Shown: piece after piece, positions 28,197 through 36,450 of the stretch
Position numbering within the stretch: the stretch's first letter is position 1
Layout: the number at the start of each line of letters is the position of its first letter
Origin: Nocardiopsis sp. TSRI0078
GTDB lineage: Bacteria > Actinomycetota > Actinomycetes > Streptosporangiales > Streptosporangiaceae
Length of the DNA stretch: 38,691 nucleotides
NCBI RefSeq assembly: GCF_001905145.1
Contig: NZ_LWLB01000018.1
Coordinates: forward strand, 1-38,691
Direction of reading: 5' to 3'
Program-made: the position numbers and the translations under genes
Notes under the pieces: model-generated
The model's input: the letters and a program-made list of their open reading frames with translations, nothing else
Told to the model about the DNA's origin: nothing
Databases searched by the model: none

Positions 28197-29474
28197 ATGC
28201 CACGCCAACCTCTCGAACTGGCCCCCTTCCGCGGTCTGCGCTACGCGAGTCCGGACGTGGACCGGTTCATCGACGGAGAGTTCGACCTCGCACGCCTCCT
28301 GGCCCCGCCCTACGACATCCCCGGCGCCCAGGAGGCGCGCGAACTGCAGCGCTCCGACCCGCACAACGCGGCGAGGGTCACACTGCCCTTCGAACTGAGC
28401 AGGCAGCACCCCGGCGGCACCGTGCCACTCCGCTACCGGGCCGCCGCCGACCTGCTGCGCAGCTGGATCGGCGACGGCGTGCTCGCCCTGGACGGGGAGC
28501 CGGCCCTGTACGTGTACGAGCAGGTCACGGCGGACGGGCGGCGCCAGCGGGGCCTGGTGGGCAACCTGCGCCTGCCCGAGGAGGGCGTCGAACCCGCCGT
28601 GCGCCCGCACGAGGACGTGGCCGACCCGCCGGTGCGCGACCGGTTCAGCCTCATGGGTCTGGCACGGGCCAACCTCGAACCGATCTTCCTGGTCTACCGG
28701 GGCGGCGGCGGTGCCGCCTCCGCGGTGACCGAGGCGGTCTCGGGCACCCCCCTGGTGTCCGCGCGCACCCGCGACGGCGCCGAGCACCGGCTGTGGGCCG
28801 TCACCGACCCGGGCAGGCTGCGGCGGATCGCCGACGACCTCGCGGACCGGTCGGCCCTGATCGCCGACGGCCACCACCGCTACGCCGCCTACCGGCGCCT
28901 GCGCGAGCAGTACGACGGCCCCGGCTGGCGGTACGGGCTGGCCCTGCTGGTGGACAGCGACACCCACCCGCCCCGGCTGGGCGCCATCCACCGGGTGCTG
29001 CCCGGGCTGGACACGGCCGACGCGGTCGAGGCCGCCCGGACGGTGGCCGCGGTGGAGCGGGTCGCGGACCCCTCCGGGCGGATCCTGGCGGGCGTGGAGG
29101 CGCCCGCGCTGCTCCTGGTCTCGGCCCAGGGGGAGGCCCACCTGGTGCACGGCTTCGACGAGGGCGTGCTGGAACGGGCCATGCCCGACCACTCCCCCGT
29201 GTGGCGCCGCCTGTCGACGGCCGCCCTGCACGAGGTACTGATGCCGCTGTGGCGGGCGTCCGAGGAACGGGTGCGGATGGTGCACGACGACGCGGCCGAG
29301 GCGGCCGAGGCCGCCCGGGACGAGAAGGGCACCGCCGTCATCGTGCCCGCGCTGGGGGTGGAGCAGGTGTACGCGGTGGCCGACCGCGGGGAACTGACCC
29401 CGCGCAAGTCCACCTCGTTCGGCCCCAAACCGCGTACCGGACTGGTCATGCGCCTGGTGGACCCGGCGGAGTGA
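28197..29474 (+). CDS. DUF1015 family protein
   Basis: A 425-residue cytoplasmic protein of the DUF1015 family, whose activity is not established. Hallmarks are the N-terminal APFRGLRYASPDVD and LLAPPYDIPGAQEARELQ (about 30-47), RVTLPFELSRQHPGG, the central IADGHHRYAAYRRLREQYDG (His pair at about 225) and the C-terminal PRKSTSFGPKPRTGLVMR. All family blocks are present and the length is normal. It has no ribosome-binding site and a -10-like TACCTT just upstream. Its 3' end overlaps the convergent beta-lactamase-like gene by 29 bases, so the two could interfere. A different name for the family is sometimes used, but no function is agreed. Confidence 0.86.
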   Translation: MPRQPLELAPFRGLRYASPDVDRFIDGEFDLARLLAPPYDIPGAQEARELQRSDPHNAARVTLPFELSRQHPGGTVPLRYRAAADLLRSWIGDGVLALDGEPALYVYEQVTADGRRQRGLVGNLRLPEEGVEPAVRPHEDVADPPVRDRFSLMGLARANLEPIFLVYRGGGGAASAVTEAVSGTPLVSARTRDGAEHRLWAVTDPGRLRRIADDLADRSALIADGHHRYAAYRRLREQYDGPGWRYGLALLVDSDTHPPRLGAIHRVLPGLDTADAVEAARTVAAVERVADPSGRILAGVEAPALLLVSAQGEAHLVHGFDEGVLERAMPDHSPVWRRLSTAALHEVLMPLWRASEERVRMVHDDAAEAAEAARDEKGTAVIVPALGVEQVYAVADRGELTPRKSTSFGPKPRTGLVMRLVDPAE

Positions 29475-30962
29475 CCGCCGGACGGGCCAGCCGTACCGCG
29501 CGCACCGCGTACACCGCGGCGACGGCGAGCGCGGCCGCCACCACCAGGGTGAGACCGGTCGGGATGACGTAGAAGGTCTGCCCCCACGTGATGTGGCGGC
29601 CCTGGGCCAGCAGCGCCAGGAGCCGGTTTGCGGACACGGCGGCGGCGATGACGGCGACTCCGGGCAGCAGGCGCACGGCGGTACGCCACCAGGGGCGTTC
29701 GCGGGCGGCCCGGGCCCAGTCCCCCGAACGCCGCACACCCCGGTGGGCGAGGTGGCCGGTCAGCCCGAGGAGGGCGACCAGGACCAGGTCGAGCGCCAAC
29801 AGCAGCGGGCCGGCCGGGGCAGCGGGCTCCTTCCCGTCGGCGAGGGCCACCAGGCCGTACAGCAGCGCGGAGGCGTCGGCGCTGCCCAGCCCGGTGTTGG
29901 CCGCCACGGCGATCCCGTACCCGCTCTCGGTCAGCAGCGCCTGGTGGGCGGTGTAGGTGAACTGGACGCCCCCGTGCGCGACCATCGGCGTGCCCGCCGG
30001 GCTCGTCAGGGTGTTCCAGCCCAGTGCCGTGCTCCCGCCGGGCCCGTCCCCGCCGAGCGGCGTGTACGTGGCGGCGACGCCCTCCCCCGACAGCACGCGG
30101 GCGCCGTCGGCCCCCTCTCCCCCGTTGCTTTGCATGATGAGCCACCGGGCCATGTCGTCGGCGGTGGTGACCACGCCGCCCGCGCCGTTGAAGTAGCTCT
30201 CCGGCTCGGTGACGGCCACGGCCCGGCCCAGGACGGCGATGTGCCCCCGGGACACGCCCGCCGCGAAGACCTCGTCGGCGGTGTCGACGGTGGCGGTGTC
30301 GTCCATGCCCAGGGGCGTGAACGTGCGCCCGTCCAGGAACCTGCCGAAGGGCCGGCCGCTGACGACCTCCACCAGGCGGGCCGCCACGTGGTAGTTGGGG
30401 TTGTGGTAGTGCTCCTCGGTACCCGGCTCGGCGGCCAGCCCGACGTCGGCCAGCCGGGCGACCGCGCCCTCCAGGTCCTCGGGGACGGGAGCGGCCTTCT
30501 CCGGGAAGGCGGTGTCGGACATCCCGGAGGTGTGGGTGAGCAGCTGGCGGACGGTGATCTCCTCCGAGCGCGGGTCCGCGGTGGTGAACTCGGGCAGGTG
30601 GTCCACCACGGGGTCGTCGAGCGCGATCTCCCCGTCCTCCACGAGCTGCATGACCGCGAGCGCGGTGAAGGCCTTGCTGACCGAGGCCACGCCCATGGGG
30701 GTGTGGGCGGTCATCGGCTCGCCCCGGAGTCGGTGCCGTAGCCCGCCGTGTGCACCACCTCCGTGCCGCGGGTGACGGCGACGGTGGCTCCGGGAAGGGG
30801 TGAGCCGTCCAGGTGGTCGTGGACGTAGGCGTCCACCACCCCGGGGGTCAGCGGTCCGGGGTCCGTCGAGGAGGCCTCGGCCGGGGCCGGAGTGGTGCTG
30901 AGAAGCACGGAGGCGACGGCCAGACCGGCCGCCGCGGCTGTGGTCGGGAACATGGCACCCAT
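29446..30962 (-). pseudogene. Serine beta-lactamase-like hydrolase, frameshifted
   Basis: A class C beta-lactamase/DD-peptidase-like protein, about 500 residues if intact. The N-terminal part (30962 down to about 30728) has a signal peptide and ends VHTAGYGTDS, then runs into a stop (SGASR*). The remainder reads in another frame from GEPMTAHTPMGVASVSKAFTAL to the end. A one-base deletion near 30722-30727, in the CCCC/GG run, explains this; the expected link is GTDSRGEP. The rest is well preserved: catalytic SVSK, Tyr-x-Asn in HYHNPN, HGG in VAHGGV, and three C-terminal membrane segments. It may be a recent null, or a sequencing error. It lies on the minus strand, divergent from the aminoglycoside acetyltransferase-like gene. 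Confidence 0.8.
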
Positions 30963-31153
30963 CGTGTTCCGCGGAGCACGTGCGCCACCACGGTGCCTGC
31001 CGCAGGAGGACCCTGCGGTTCTCCGCACCCCGGCCCTGCCGCCGACCCGCCGGTGCGCACCGGGCGGCGAACGGATGTCGGCTGGTGCGGTGCCGGTACC
31101 TCCGGTACGCATGGTGGTCCGGTCCGTTCCCCTCCACCCGAGGAGCCCGCCGC

Positions 31154-31960
31154 GTGCACACCGACGCGAAGAACCCCGAAGGCCCGCAGACCCGGGCGTC
31201 CCTGGCCCGCGACCTGGCCGCGCTGGGGGTCGTACCCGGCGACACCCTTCTCGTGCACTCCTCGCTCAGCTCGCTGGGCTGGGTGTGCGGCGGAGAGCAG
31301 GCGGTCGTCCAAGCCCTGCTGGACGCCGTCGGCCCCGAGGGGACGCTCGTCGTGCCCACCCAGACCATGGACAACAGCGACCCCGGGCAGTGGCGCGATC
31401 CCGCGGTCCCCCGGGAGTGGTGGCCGGTCATCCGCGCGGAGGCGCCCGGATTCGATCCGCGTCTGACACCGAGCAGGCACATGGGCCGCGTCCCGGAGAT
31501 GGTGCGCACCTGGCCGGGCGCGGTCCGCAGCGCGCACCCGCAGACCTCCTTCGCGGCCCTCGGCCCCCGCGCCCGCGCCCTCATGGACCGCCACCCGGTC
31601 GGCTGCCGGTTGGGCGAGGACTCCCCGCTCGCCGCCCTGGAGGGAGTCCGGGCCCGGGTCCTGCTGCTGGGGGCGGGGTTCGACTCCTGCACCGCGTTCC
31701 ATCTGGCCGAGTACCGGGTCCCCCGCCCGCGCCTGGAGGAGTGCGGATGCGCGCTCTCCACCCCTGACGGCGGACGGGAGTGGATCACCTTCACCGACGT
31801 GCTCCTCGACGAGAGGGACTTCGAGCGGCTGGGCGCCGACTTCGAGGACACCGGAGCGGTGGAGAGGGGCCCCGTGGGCGGGGCCGCGGCGCGGCTGTTC
31901 CCCCTCCCCCACGCGGTGGCGTTCGCGACCCGCTGGATGACCGTCAACCGGGACGGCTGA
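31154..31960 (+). CDS. AAC(3)-family aminoglycoside N-acetyltransferase-like protein
   Basis: A 268-residue acetyl-CoA-dependent N-acetyltransferase of the AAC(3) (antibiotic N-acetyltransferase) family. Motifs are LLVHSSLSSLGWVCGG (about 32-47), GPEGTLVVPTQTMD (60-73), MGRVPEMVRTWPGAVRSAHPQTSFAALGP and LGEDSPLAALEGVRARVLLLG. The GTG start has GAGGAG eight bases upstream; the open frame further upstream is not used. Members include true resistance enzymes and unrelated acyltransferases of secondary metabolism (FrbF-like), so the substrate is open. It diverges from the beta-lactamase-like gene across 191 bases. Confidence 0.88.
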   Translation: MHTDAKNPEGPQTRASLARDLAALGVVPGDTLLVHSSLSSLGWVCGGEQAVVQALLDAVGPEGTLVVPTQTMDNSDPGQWRDPAVPREWWPVIRAEAPGFDPRLTPSRHMGRVPEMVRTWPGAVRSAHPQTSFAALGPRARALMDRHPVGCRLGEDSPLAALEGVRARVLLLGAGFDSCTAFHLAEYRVPRPRLEECGCALSTPDGGREWITFTDVLLDERDFERLGADFEDTGAVERGPVGGAAARLFPLPHAVAFATRWMTVNRDG

Positions 31961-32178
31961 CCCGGGTACGGGCGCCCCGAGCGGACAACCCCCCTCCGGC
32001 GGCCGCCCGACGGCCCCGCCGCCGGGCACCGGCCTCCGAAAGCGCTCCCATACCGCCCGCGGACCCGATGGTGCGCCACGGTGCACATACCGGCCGCAGG
32101 CGCGCGGTCACGCCCGGCCGGGCTCTGGCCATAGCCTGGGAGACGTCCACTCCCACCGCACGGAACGGGTTCTCCGAC

Positions 32179-33186
32179 ATGTCCCTGCTCGCCGCAGACC
32201 GTCCCCTGAACGAGATCCACGACGCGATGCTCCTGGACCTGGACGGGGTCGTCTACATCGGCCACCGGGCCGTTCCCGCGGCACCTGAGGCGGTGGGCAA
32301 GGCGCGGGCCGCCGGAGCGCGGGTGGCGTTCGTGACCAACAACGCCGGGCGCACCCCGGCACGGATCGCCGAGCACCTCACCGAGCTGGGCGTGGCCGCC
32401 GCCCCCGAGGACGTGGTGACCTCGGCCGAGGCCGCCGCCCGCCTGGTGGCCGAGCACTGCCCGGCGGGCTCGGAGGTGCTGGTGGTGGGCGACACCGCCC
32501 TGCGCCAGGCCGTGCGCAGGATGGGGCTGCGGCCCGCCTCGGTCGACACCGGCGCGGCGGTGGCCGTGGTCCAGGGATACTCCCGGAACATGACCCGCGA
32601 CCTGCTCGACCAGGGCACTCTCGCGGTCCGGCGCGGCGCGTTCTACGTGGCCAGCAACGGCGACGCCACCGCGCCCGGCGAGTGGGGCATCACCCCGGGC
32701 AACGGGTCCTTCGTCCGGGTCATCGCCAACGCCACCGGCGTCGAGCCCGTCATCGCCGGCAAGCCCATGCGCCCGCTGCACGAGGAGGGCATCCTGCGCA
32801 CCGGCGCACGGAACCCGCTGATCGTGGGCGACCGGCTGGACACCGACATCGAGGGCGCGACCACGCACGGCGCGGCCGGACTGCTGGTGCTGTCCGGGGT
32901 GGCCACCCCGCTGGACGTGCTCGCCGCACCGGAACACCAGCGCCCCCGCTACCTGGCGTGGGACCTGTCCGGGATGAACCACACGCATCCGGCGGTGGTC
33001 CGGGAGGGCGACCGGACCCGCTGCCAGGGATGGACGGTGACCGTCACCGACGGAGCACCCCTGCTGGAGGGGGCGGGCGACCGGCTGGACGGACTGCGCG
33101 CCCTGTGCGCGGCGGTGTGGGCGGAGGGGTCGGTGGACCCCTCCGGCCCGACCGCACGGGAGGCCCTGTCCCGCCTGGGCTGGTGA
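32179..33186 (+). CDS. HAD-IIA phosphatase (NagD-like; Rv1692-like)
   Basis: A 335-residue haloacid dehalogenase-superfamily phosphatase with the IIA-type cap. Motif I is LLDLDGVVYIG (about 17-27), motif II FVTNNAG, motif III Lys within VIAGKPMRP, and motif IV IVGDRLDTDIEGA. A C-terminal region of about 70 residues beyond the HAD core is present. The M. tuberculosis relative Rv1692 is a glycerol-3-phosphate phosphatase; this could be the same enzyme. The ATG gives the usual N-terminus but has no clear Shine-Dalgarno. TAGCCT at 32132-32137 is a possible -10. Rv1692 is next to Rv1691 and Rv1693, which here are 3 to 6 kb away. Confidence 0.87.
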   Translation: MSLLAADRPLNEIHDAMLLDLDGVVYIGHRAVPAAPEAVGKARAAGARVAFVTNNAGRTPARIAEHLTELGVAAAPEDVVTSAEAAARLVAEHCPAGSEVLVVGDTALRQAVRRMGLRPASVDTGAAVAVVQGYSRNMTRDLLDQGTLAVRRGAFYVASNGDATAPGEWGITPGNGSFVRVIANATGVEPVIAGKPMRPLHEEGILRTGARNPLIVGDRLDTDIEGATTHGAAGLLVLSGVATPLDVLAAPEHQRPRYLAWDLSGMNHTHPAVVREGDRTRCQGWTVTVTDGAPLLEGAGDRLDGLRALCAAVWAEGSVDPSGPTAREALSRLGW

Positions 33187-33203
33187 GCCCACGCGCCGGG
33201 GCC

Positions 33204-33689
33204 TCAGCACCGCTCCTCCCCGTGGCCCCCGGCCACCCGTACCAGCGTCGCGGTCCGCGCCTCCACCTCGCAGACGCTGCGCACGCCCTCGTGGGCGCGC
33301 CAGGTGCGCCGGCGCAGCTCCCCGGTCATCCGGACCACGTCGCCCAGCCGCCAGGCCCCGACCTGCTCGTGCAGGGCGTGGTCGAAGCTCGTGCAGGTGA
33401 TCGAGTCGACCCGGCGTCCGCCGTAGCGGCTGTCGGGGGGCCGGGCCACGCAGATGCGCCAGGTGGCCAGCCGGTCTCCGCTGGGGAGTTCCCGGATGAG
33501 GGGTCGGGCGGTGATCCGCCCGGCCACGAGGATCTCGTTGCGGTGGTCCGGATCCCGCTGGTCCCGGGGGCCGGGCACCGCGTCGGACACAGCGGCCTCC
33601 GGAGGGGGCGCCGGCGGGCACAGCCCCTCTGACGGGGGCCGGGAACGCGCGGTGGCCGGGATCGGGGCGGCCGCGGACTCCTGCTGCAT
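33204..33689 (-). CDS. SSB-like single-stranded DNA-binding protein
   Basis: A 161-residue protein with an SSB-type OB fold at about 50-150: NEILVAGRITARPLIRELPSGDRLATWRI, then TSFDHALHEQVGAWRLGDVVRMTGELRRRTWR. A Pro/Ala-rich, probably disordered segment covers residues 1-47, and there is no acidic DDDIPF-like C-terminal tip, so it is unlikely to be the housekeeping SSB. It may be a paralogue used in competence, sporulation-stage chromosome segregation or phage/plasmid-type replication. GGGAGGA sits seven bases before the ATG. It converges with the HAD gene and diverges from the metallo-beta-lactamase-fold gene. Confidence 0.78.
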   Translation of the reverse strand: MQQESAAAPIPATARSRPPSEGLCPPAPPPEAAVSDAVPGPRDQRDPDHRNEILVAGRITARPLIRELPSGDRLATWRICVARPPDSRYGGRRVDSITCTSFDHALHEQVGAWRLGDVVRMTGELRRRTWRAHEGVRSVCEVEARTATLVRVAGGHGEERC

Positions 33690-33900
33690 GTGTACGTCCT
33701 CCCTGGGCTGAGGGGCGAGGGAACGGGCACGACGCTGCGAAGGGGCGCGGAGCCGACGGGAAGGGGCCGTCCGCGTGCGGTGGGGGCGTTGTGCTCCTTC
33801 TCAGGATCCCGCCGTAGGGGACGTGGGGAAAGACCCTTCCGGAGGCTGTGGACGGCCGTCCCGGCGCCCTCCGGAAAACTAGGCCGCCCCCGCTCCGGCC

Positions 33901-33933
33901 TGTCATGACACCCTTGTCCTAGAGTCGGACTCT
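33901..33933 (+). promoter_or_regulatory. Two palindromes upstream of the metallo-beta-lactamase-fold gene
   Basis: TGTCATGACA (33901-33910) and AGAGTC-G-GACTCT (33921-33933) are perfect palindromes. The second overlaps TAGAGT (33920-33925), a plausible -10 giving a leader of about 50 bases. Their placement suggests one or two repressor sites. The rest of the 291-base ssb-MBL gap shows nothing else. Confidence 0.35.
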
Positions 33934-33980
33934 CTTCCGGTTCGGCCCTTCCCGAGCCGCACGACGACCGAGGAACAGGA

Positions 33981-34994
33981 GTGCTTGCAGTGCACGACGA
34001 CGTGGACGTGAGCGGTCTGCCCGAGGGGATCACCCCGCTGGGCGACGACATCTTCGCCATCGACACGATGCTCGCCGGATATCCGGGGATCGTGTCGAGC
34101 TACCTCATCCGCTCCGAGCGGCCCTGCATCGTCGAGGTCGGCACCGCCGGTTCCGCGCGGGTCCTGCACGAGGCCGTCACCCGGCTGGGACTGGCGCCCG
34201 AGGACCTGGCCACCATCGTCGTCACACACATCCACCTGGACCACGCGGGCGGCACGGGCGACATGGCCGCCCTCTTCCCCAACGCGGAGATCGTCGTGCA
34301 CGAGCGCGGCGCCCGCCACCTGGCCGACCCGAGCCGGTTGATGCGCAGCGCCGCCATGGTGTGGGGCGACCGGCTGGACACCCTGTTCGGGCGGATGAAC
34401 CCGACCGAGGGAACGCGCATCCGAGCGGTGGCCGAGACCGGGGAGATCGACCTGGGCGGCGGGCGCAGGCTGGTGACGCACCACGCGCCCGGCCACGCCA
34501 AGCACCACATGGGCCTGGTCGACACCCTCACCGGCGACCTGTACGTCGGCGACGCCCTGGGCGTGTACAAGCCGCTCACCGGGGACCTCAGTCCGGCCAC
34601 GCCGCCGCCGGACTTCGACATGGAGGCCTGCCTGCGCACCCTGCGGCTGTTCGAGGACATCGGTGCCCGGCGACTCATGTTCTCCCACTTCGGCGCGGTC
34701 ACGTCGGTCTCCGAGACCATCGACCGGGCCGAGGCCGAACTACGGCTGTGGGTGGAGACGGTGCGCGAGTCCCACGGCGACACCGGAGACCTGGACCACG
34801 CGATCGCCATGGTCCGGGACAAGGTGGTCTCGCGGTACAAGCCGCTGCCGCCGGAGGTGTCCCCCGGAAGCGCCGAGATCCTGGACACCCTCAGCGGTGC
34901 GGAGACCAACGTGTCCGGCATCGTGCACTGGCTGGACAGGCTCGCCGAGGAGCAGGCCGAGGCGCGGCGCAAGGCGGAGGAGGAGCGCGCCTAA
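33981..34994 (+). CDS. Metallo-beta-lactamase-fold hydrolase
   Basis: A 337-residue MBL-fold hydrolase with the metal motif THIHLDHAGG (His83, His85, Asp87, His88), a further His in APGHAKHHMG (about 172), Asp191 in LYVGDALG, and His in MFSHFGA. Both metal sites look complete. A C-terminal region of about 80 residues is helical and ends EEQAEARRKAEEERA, charged. Substrate unknown; quorum-lactonase and glyoxalase-like enzymes share this fold. Start GTG 33981 directly follows AGGA; GTG 33990 has better spacing from AGGA (nine bases). It is upstream of the GNAT gene by 61 bases on the same strand. Confidence 0.88.
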   Translation: MLAVHDDVDVSGLPEGITPLGDDIFAIDTMLAGYPGIVSSYLIRSERPCIVEVGTAGSARVLHEAVTRLGLAPEDLATIVVTHIHLDHAGGTGDMAALFPNAEIVVHERGARHLADPSRLMRSAAMVWGDRLDTLFGRMNPTEGTRIRAVAETGEIDLGGGRRLVTHHAPGHAKHHMGLVDTLTGDLYVGDALGVYKPLTGDLSPATPPPDFDMEACLRTLRLFEDIGARRLMFSHFGAVTSVSETIDRAEAELRLWVETVRESHGDTGDLDHAIAMVRDKVVSRYKPLPPEVSPGSAEILDTLSGAETNVSGIVHWLDRLAEEQAEARRKAEEERA

Positions 34995-35043
34995 GCGCCC
35001 GTCCCCTCCGGGAAAACCGGGTGCGGTCGTCCGGTCGCCGGTC

Positions 35044-35049
35044 TAGCCT
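35044..35049 (+). promoter_or_regulatory. Candidate leaderless -10 for the GNAT gene
   Basis: TAGCCT lies six bases before the ATG of the GNAT gene, with no Shine-Dalgarno. The spacing fits a leaderless transcript starting at the ATG. No clear -35. Confidence 0.4.
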
Positions 35050-35055
35050 CGCCCC

Positions 35056-35991
35056 ATGACGACTGAGATCCGCTCCATGGAGCGGGCCGACATCCCCCGG
35101 GTCCTCCCCCTCCTCCGCGCCGTCCACCCCTGCCGTGTGCTGACCGAGGAGGCGGTGCGCTGGCGGATGGACCACCCCTCTCCCGGAGTTCGCGAGACCG
35201 TCCTGCTCGCCGTGGAGGGCGAGGAGGTGGTGGGGTTCCTGCGCTCCGTGCTGCGGTCGGGCGGGGAGGGGCCCCGCAGCGGCCGGTCCCTCCTCGCCTC
35301 GGTCGCCGCCTCCCACCGGGACACGGACGTGGGCGCCCGCCTGATGGGGGCCTCGGAGCGCCACCTCGTCGGGGGCGGGGCCGAGGTCCTGCGGACCGAG
35401 GTCGCCGAGGAGAGCCTCCAGGTCGGCGGGGAGGCCCTCCGCCGGACGGTACTGGACCTCGGGTACGCGCCGGAGGAGACCCACCACATCCTGGGCCTGG
35501 ACCTGTCCGCGCTCCCCGGCCTCCCGGAAGCTCCGGAGGGGGTCGAACTGCGGCCCTTCAGCGACTACGCCGACGATCCGCGGGAGGTCTACGAGATCGA
35601 CAGGCTCACCAGCCTGGACGAGCCGGGCCCGGACCACTGGTTCCCGCCCTACGAGGACTGGCGCCAGGACACGTGGGAGCACCCCCTCTCCGCACCGGAC
35701 CTGTCCCTGCTGGCGCTGGTCGAGGGCGTACCGGCCGCCATCACCTGCTACTTCTGCGATCGGGAGGCCCGGGTGGAGTCGTCCATGACCGGAACCCTGC
35801 GAGAGTTCCGGGGGCGCGGCCTGGCCGGGTACGCCAAGGCCGCGGCGCTGCACCGGGCCCGGGAACGGGGCGTGCGGCACGCCTACACCGGCAACCACGA
35901 GGACAACGCGCCGATGCTGGCCGTCAACGAACGGCTCGGCTACGCCCCGGTCGGTTCCGAGACCGTCTACGTCAAGCGGCTCAGGGCCTAG
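35056..35991 (+). CDS. Tandem GNAT-domain acetyltransferase
   Basis: A 311-residue protein with two GNAT-like folds, one in about 1-140 and one in about 155-311, an arrangement also seen in mycothiol synthase and related actinobacterial N-acetyltransferases. The second half carries the acetyl-CoA loop: EFRGRGLAGYAKAAALHRARERG, then YTGNHEDNAPMLAVNERLGYAPVG, the usual Asn-Glu-x-x-Gly-Tyr end of a GNAT. The first half has a degenerate loop (RDTDVGARLMGAS). Substrate unknown. The gene seems leaderless with TAGCCT six bases before the ATG. Its 3' end overlaps the convergent NUDIX gene by 11 bases. Confidence 0.86.
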   Translation: MTTEIRSMERADIPRVLPLLRAVHPCRVLTEEAVRWRMDHPSPGVRETVLLAVEGEEVVGFLRSVLRSGGEGPRSGRSLLASVAASHRDTDVGARLMGASERHLVGGGAEVLRTEVAEESLQVGGEALRRTVLDLGYAPEETHHILGLDLSALPGLPEAPEGVELRPFSDYADDPREVYEIDRLTSLDEPGPDHWFPPYEDWRQDTWEHPLSAPDLSLLALVEGVPAAITCYFCDREARVESSMTGTLREFRGRGLAGYAKAAALHRARERGVRHAYTGNHEDNAPMLAVNERLGYAPVGSETVYVKRLRA

Positions 35992-36394
35992 CGGGCGGCG
36001 CCCCGGGCAGCCCCAGCGCCCGGAGCAGGTGGGCGTAGAGGCCGTCCGCCCAGGAGAGCTCCTCGTCGGAGGGCAGGGCGTCGAAGGCCCGCACCTCCGC
36101 GGTCTCGAACTCCCCGGTGAGCGGGGCCAGGGCGGTCACACGCGCGTGGGTGACCACCGTGACGTGTCCGCCGGACAGGACGTAGTAGCCGACGGTCCTG
36201 ATCTCGCCGAGGGTCGCGCCGGCCTCCTCACGGGCCTCGCGGCGCGCGGTCTCCTGGACGGTCTCCCCCGGTTCGGCGTGCCCGCCTGGGAACTCCCAGG
36301 CACGGCGCCGGTTGCGCACGAGCAGGGGGCGGTCGCCGGTGTAGGTCAGGCACACCACCGAGTCGTGGACACGGGGAAGAGCCCCCAGGTGCAC
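35981..36394 (-). CDS. NUDIX hydrolase
   Basis: A 137-residue NUDIX-fold hydrolase. The catalytic box is complete, reading GGHAEPGETVQETARREA then REEAGAT (G-x5-E-x7-R-E-x2-E-E-x-G). Sequence before it, VRNRRRAWEFPGG, is typical of NTP- or ADP-sugar-cleaving members; the exact substrate cannot be told. Start GTG 36394 lacks a strong Shine-Dalgarno. It lies 56 bases downstream of the TPR gene on the same strand, so it may be cotranscribed with it, and it overlaps the 3' end of the GNAT gene on the opposite strand. Confidence 0.88.
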   Translation of the reverse strand: MHLGALPRVHDSVVCLTYTGDRPLLVRNRRRAWEFPGGHAEPGETVQETARREAREEAGATLGEIRTVGYYVLSGGHVTVVTHARVTALAPLTGEFETAEVRAFDALPSDEELSWADGLYAHLLRALGLPGAPPARP

Positions 36395-36450
36395 GACGGC
36401 ACCGCCGAGCGGCGCTCGGCCACCCGGCGGTACGGCGTCGTGGAAGGAGC

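Noticed and set aside
31961..32178. A longer N-terminus for the HAD phosphatase, or a small gene in this gap
   Set aside because: The upstream frame lacks a ribosome-binding site and gives non-family residues; a -10-like TAGCCT occurs inside it.
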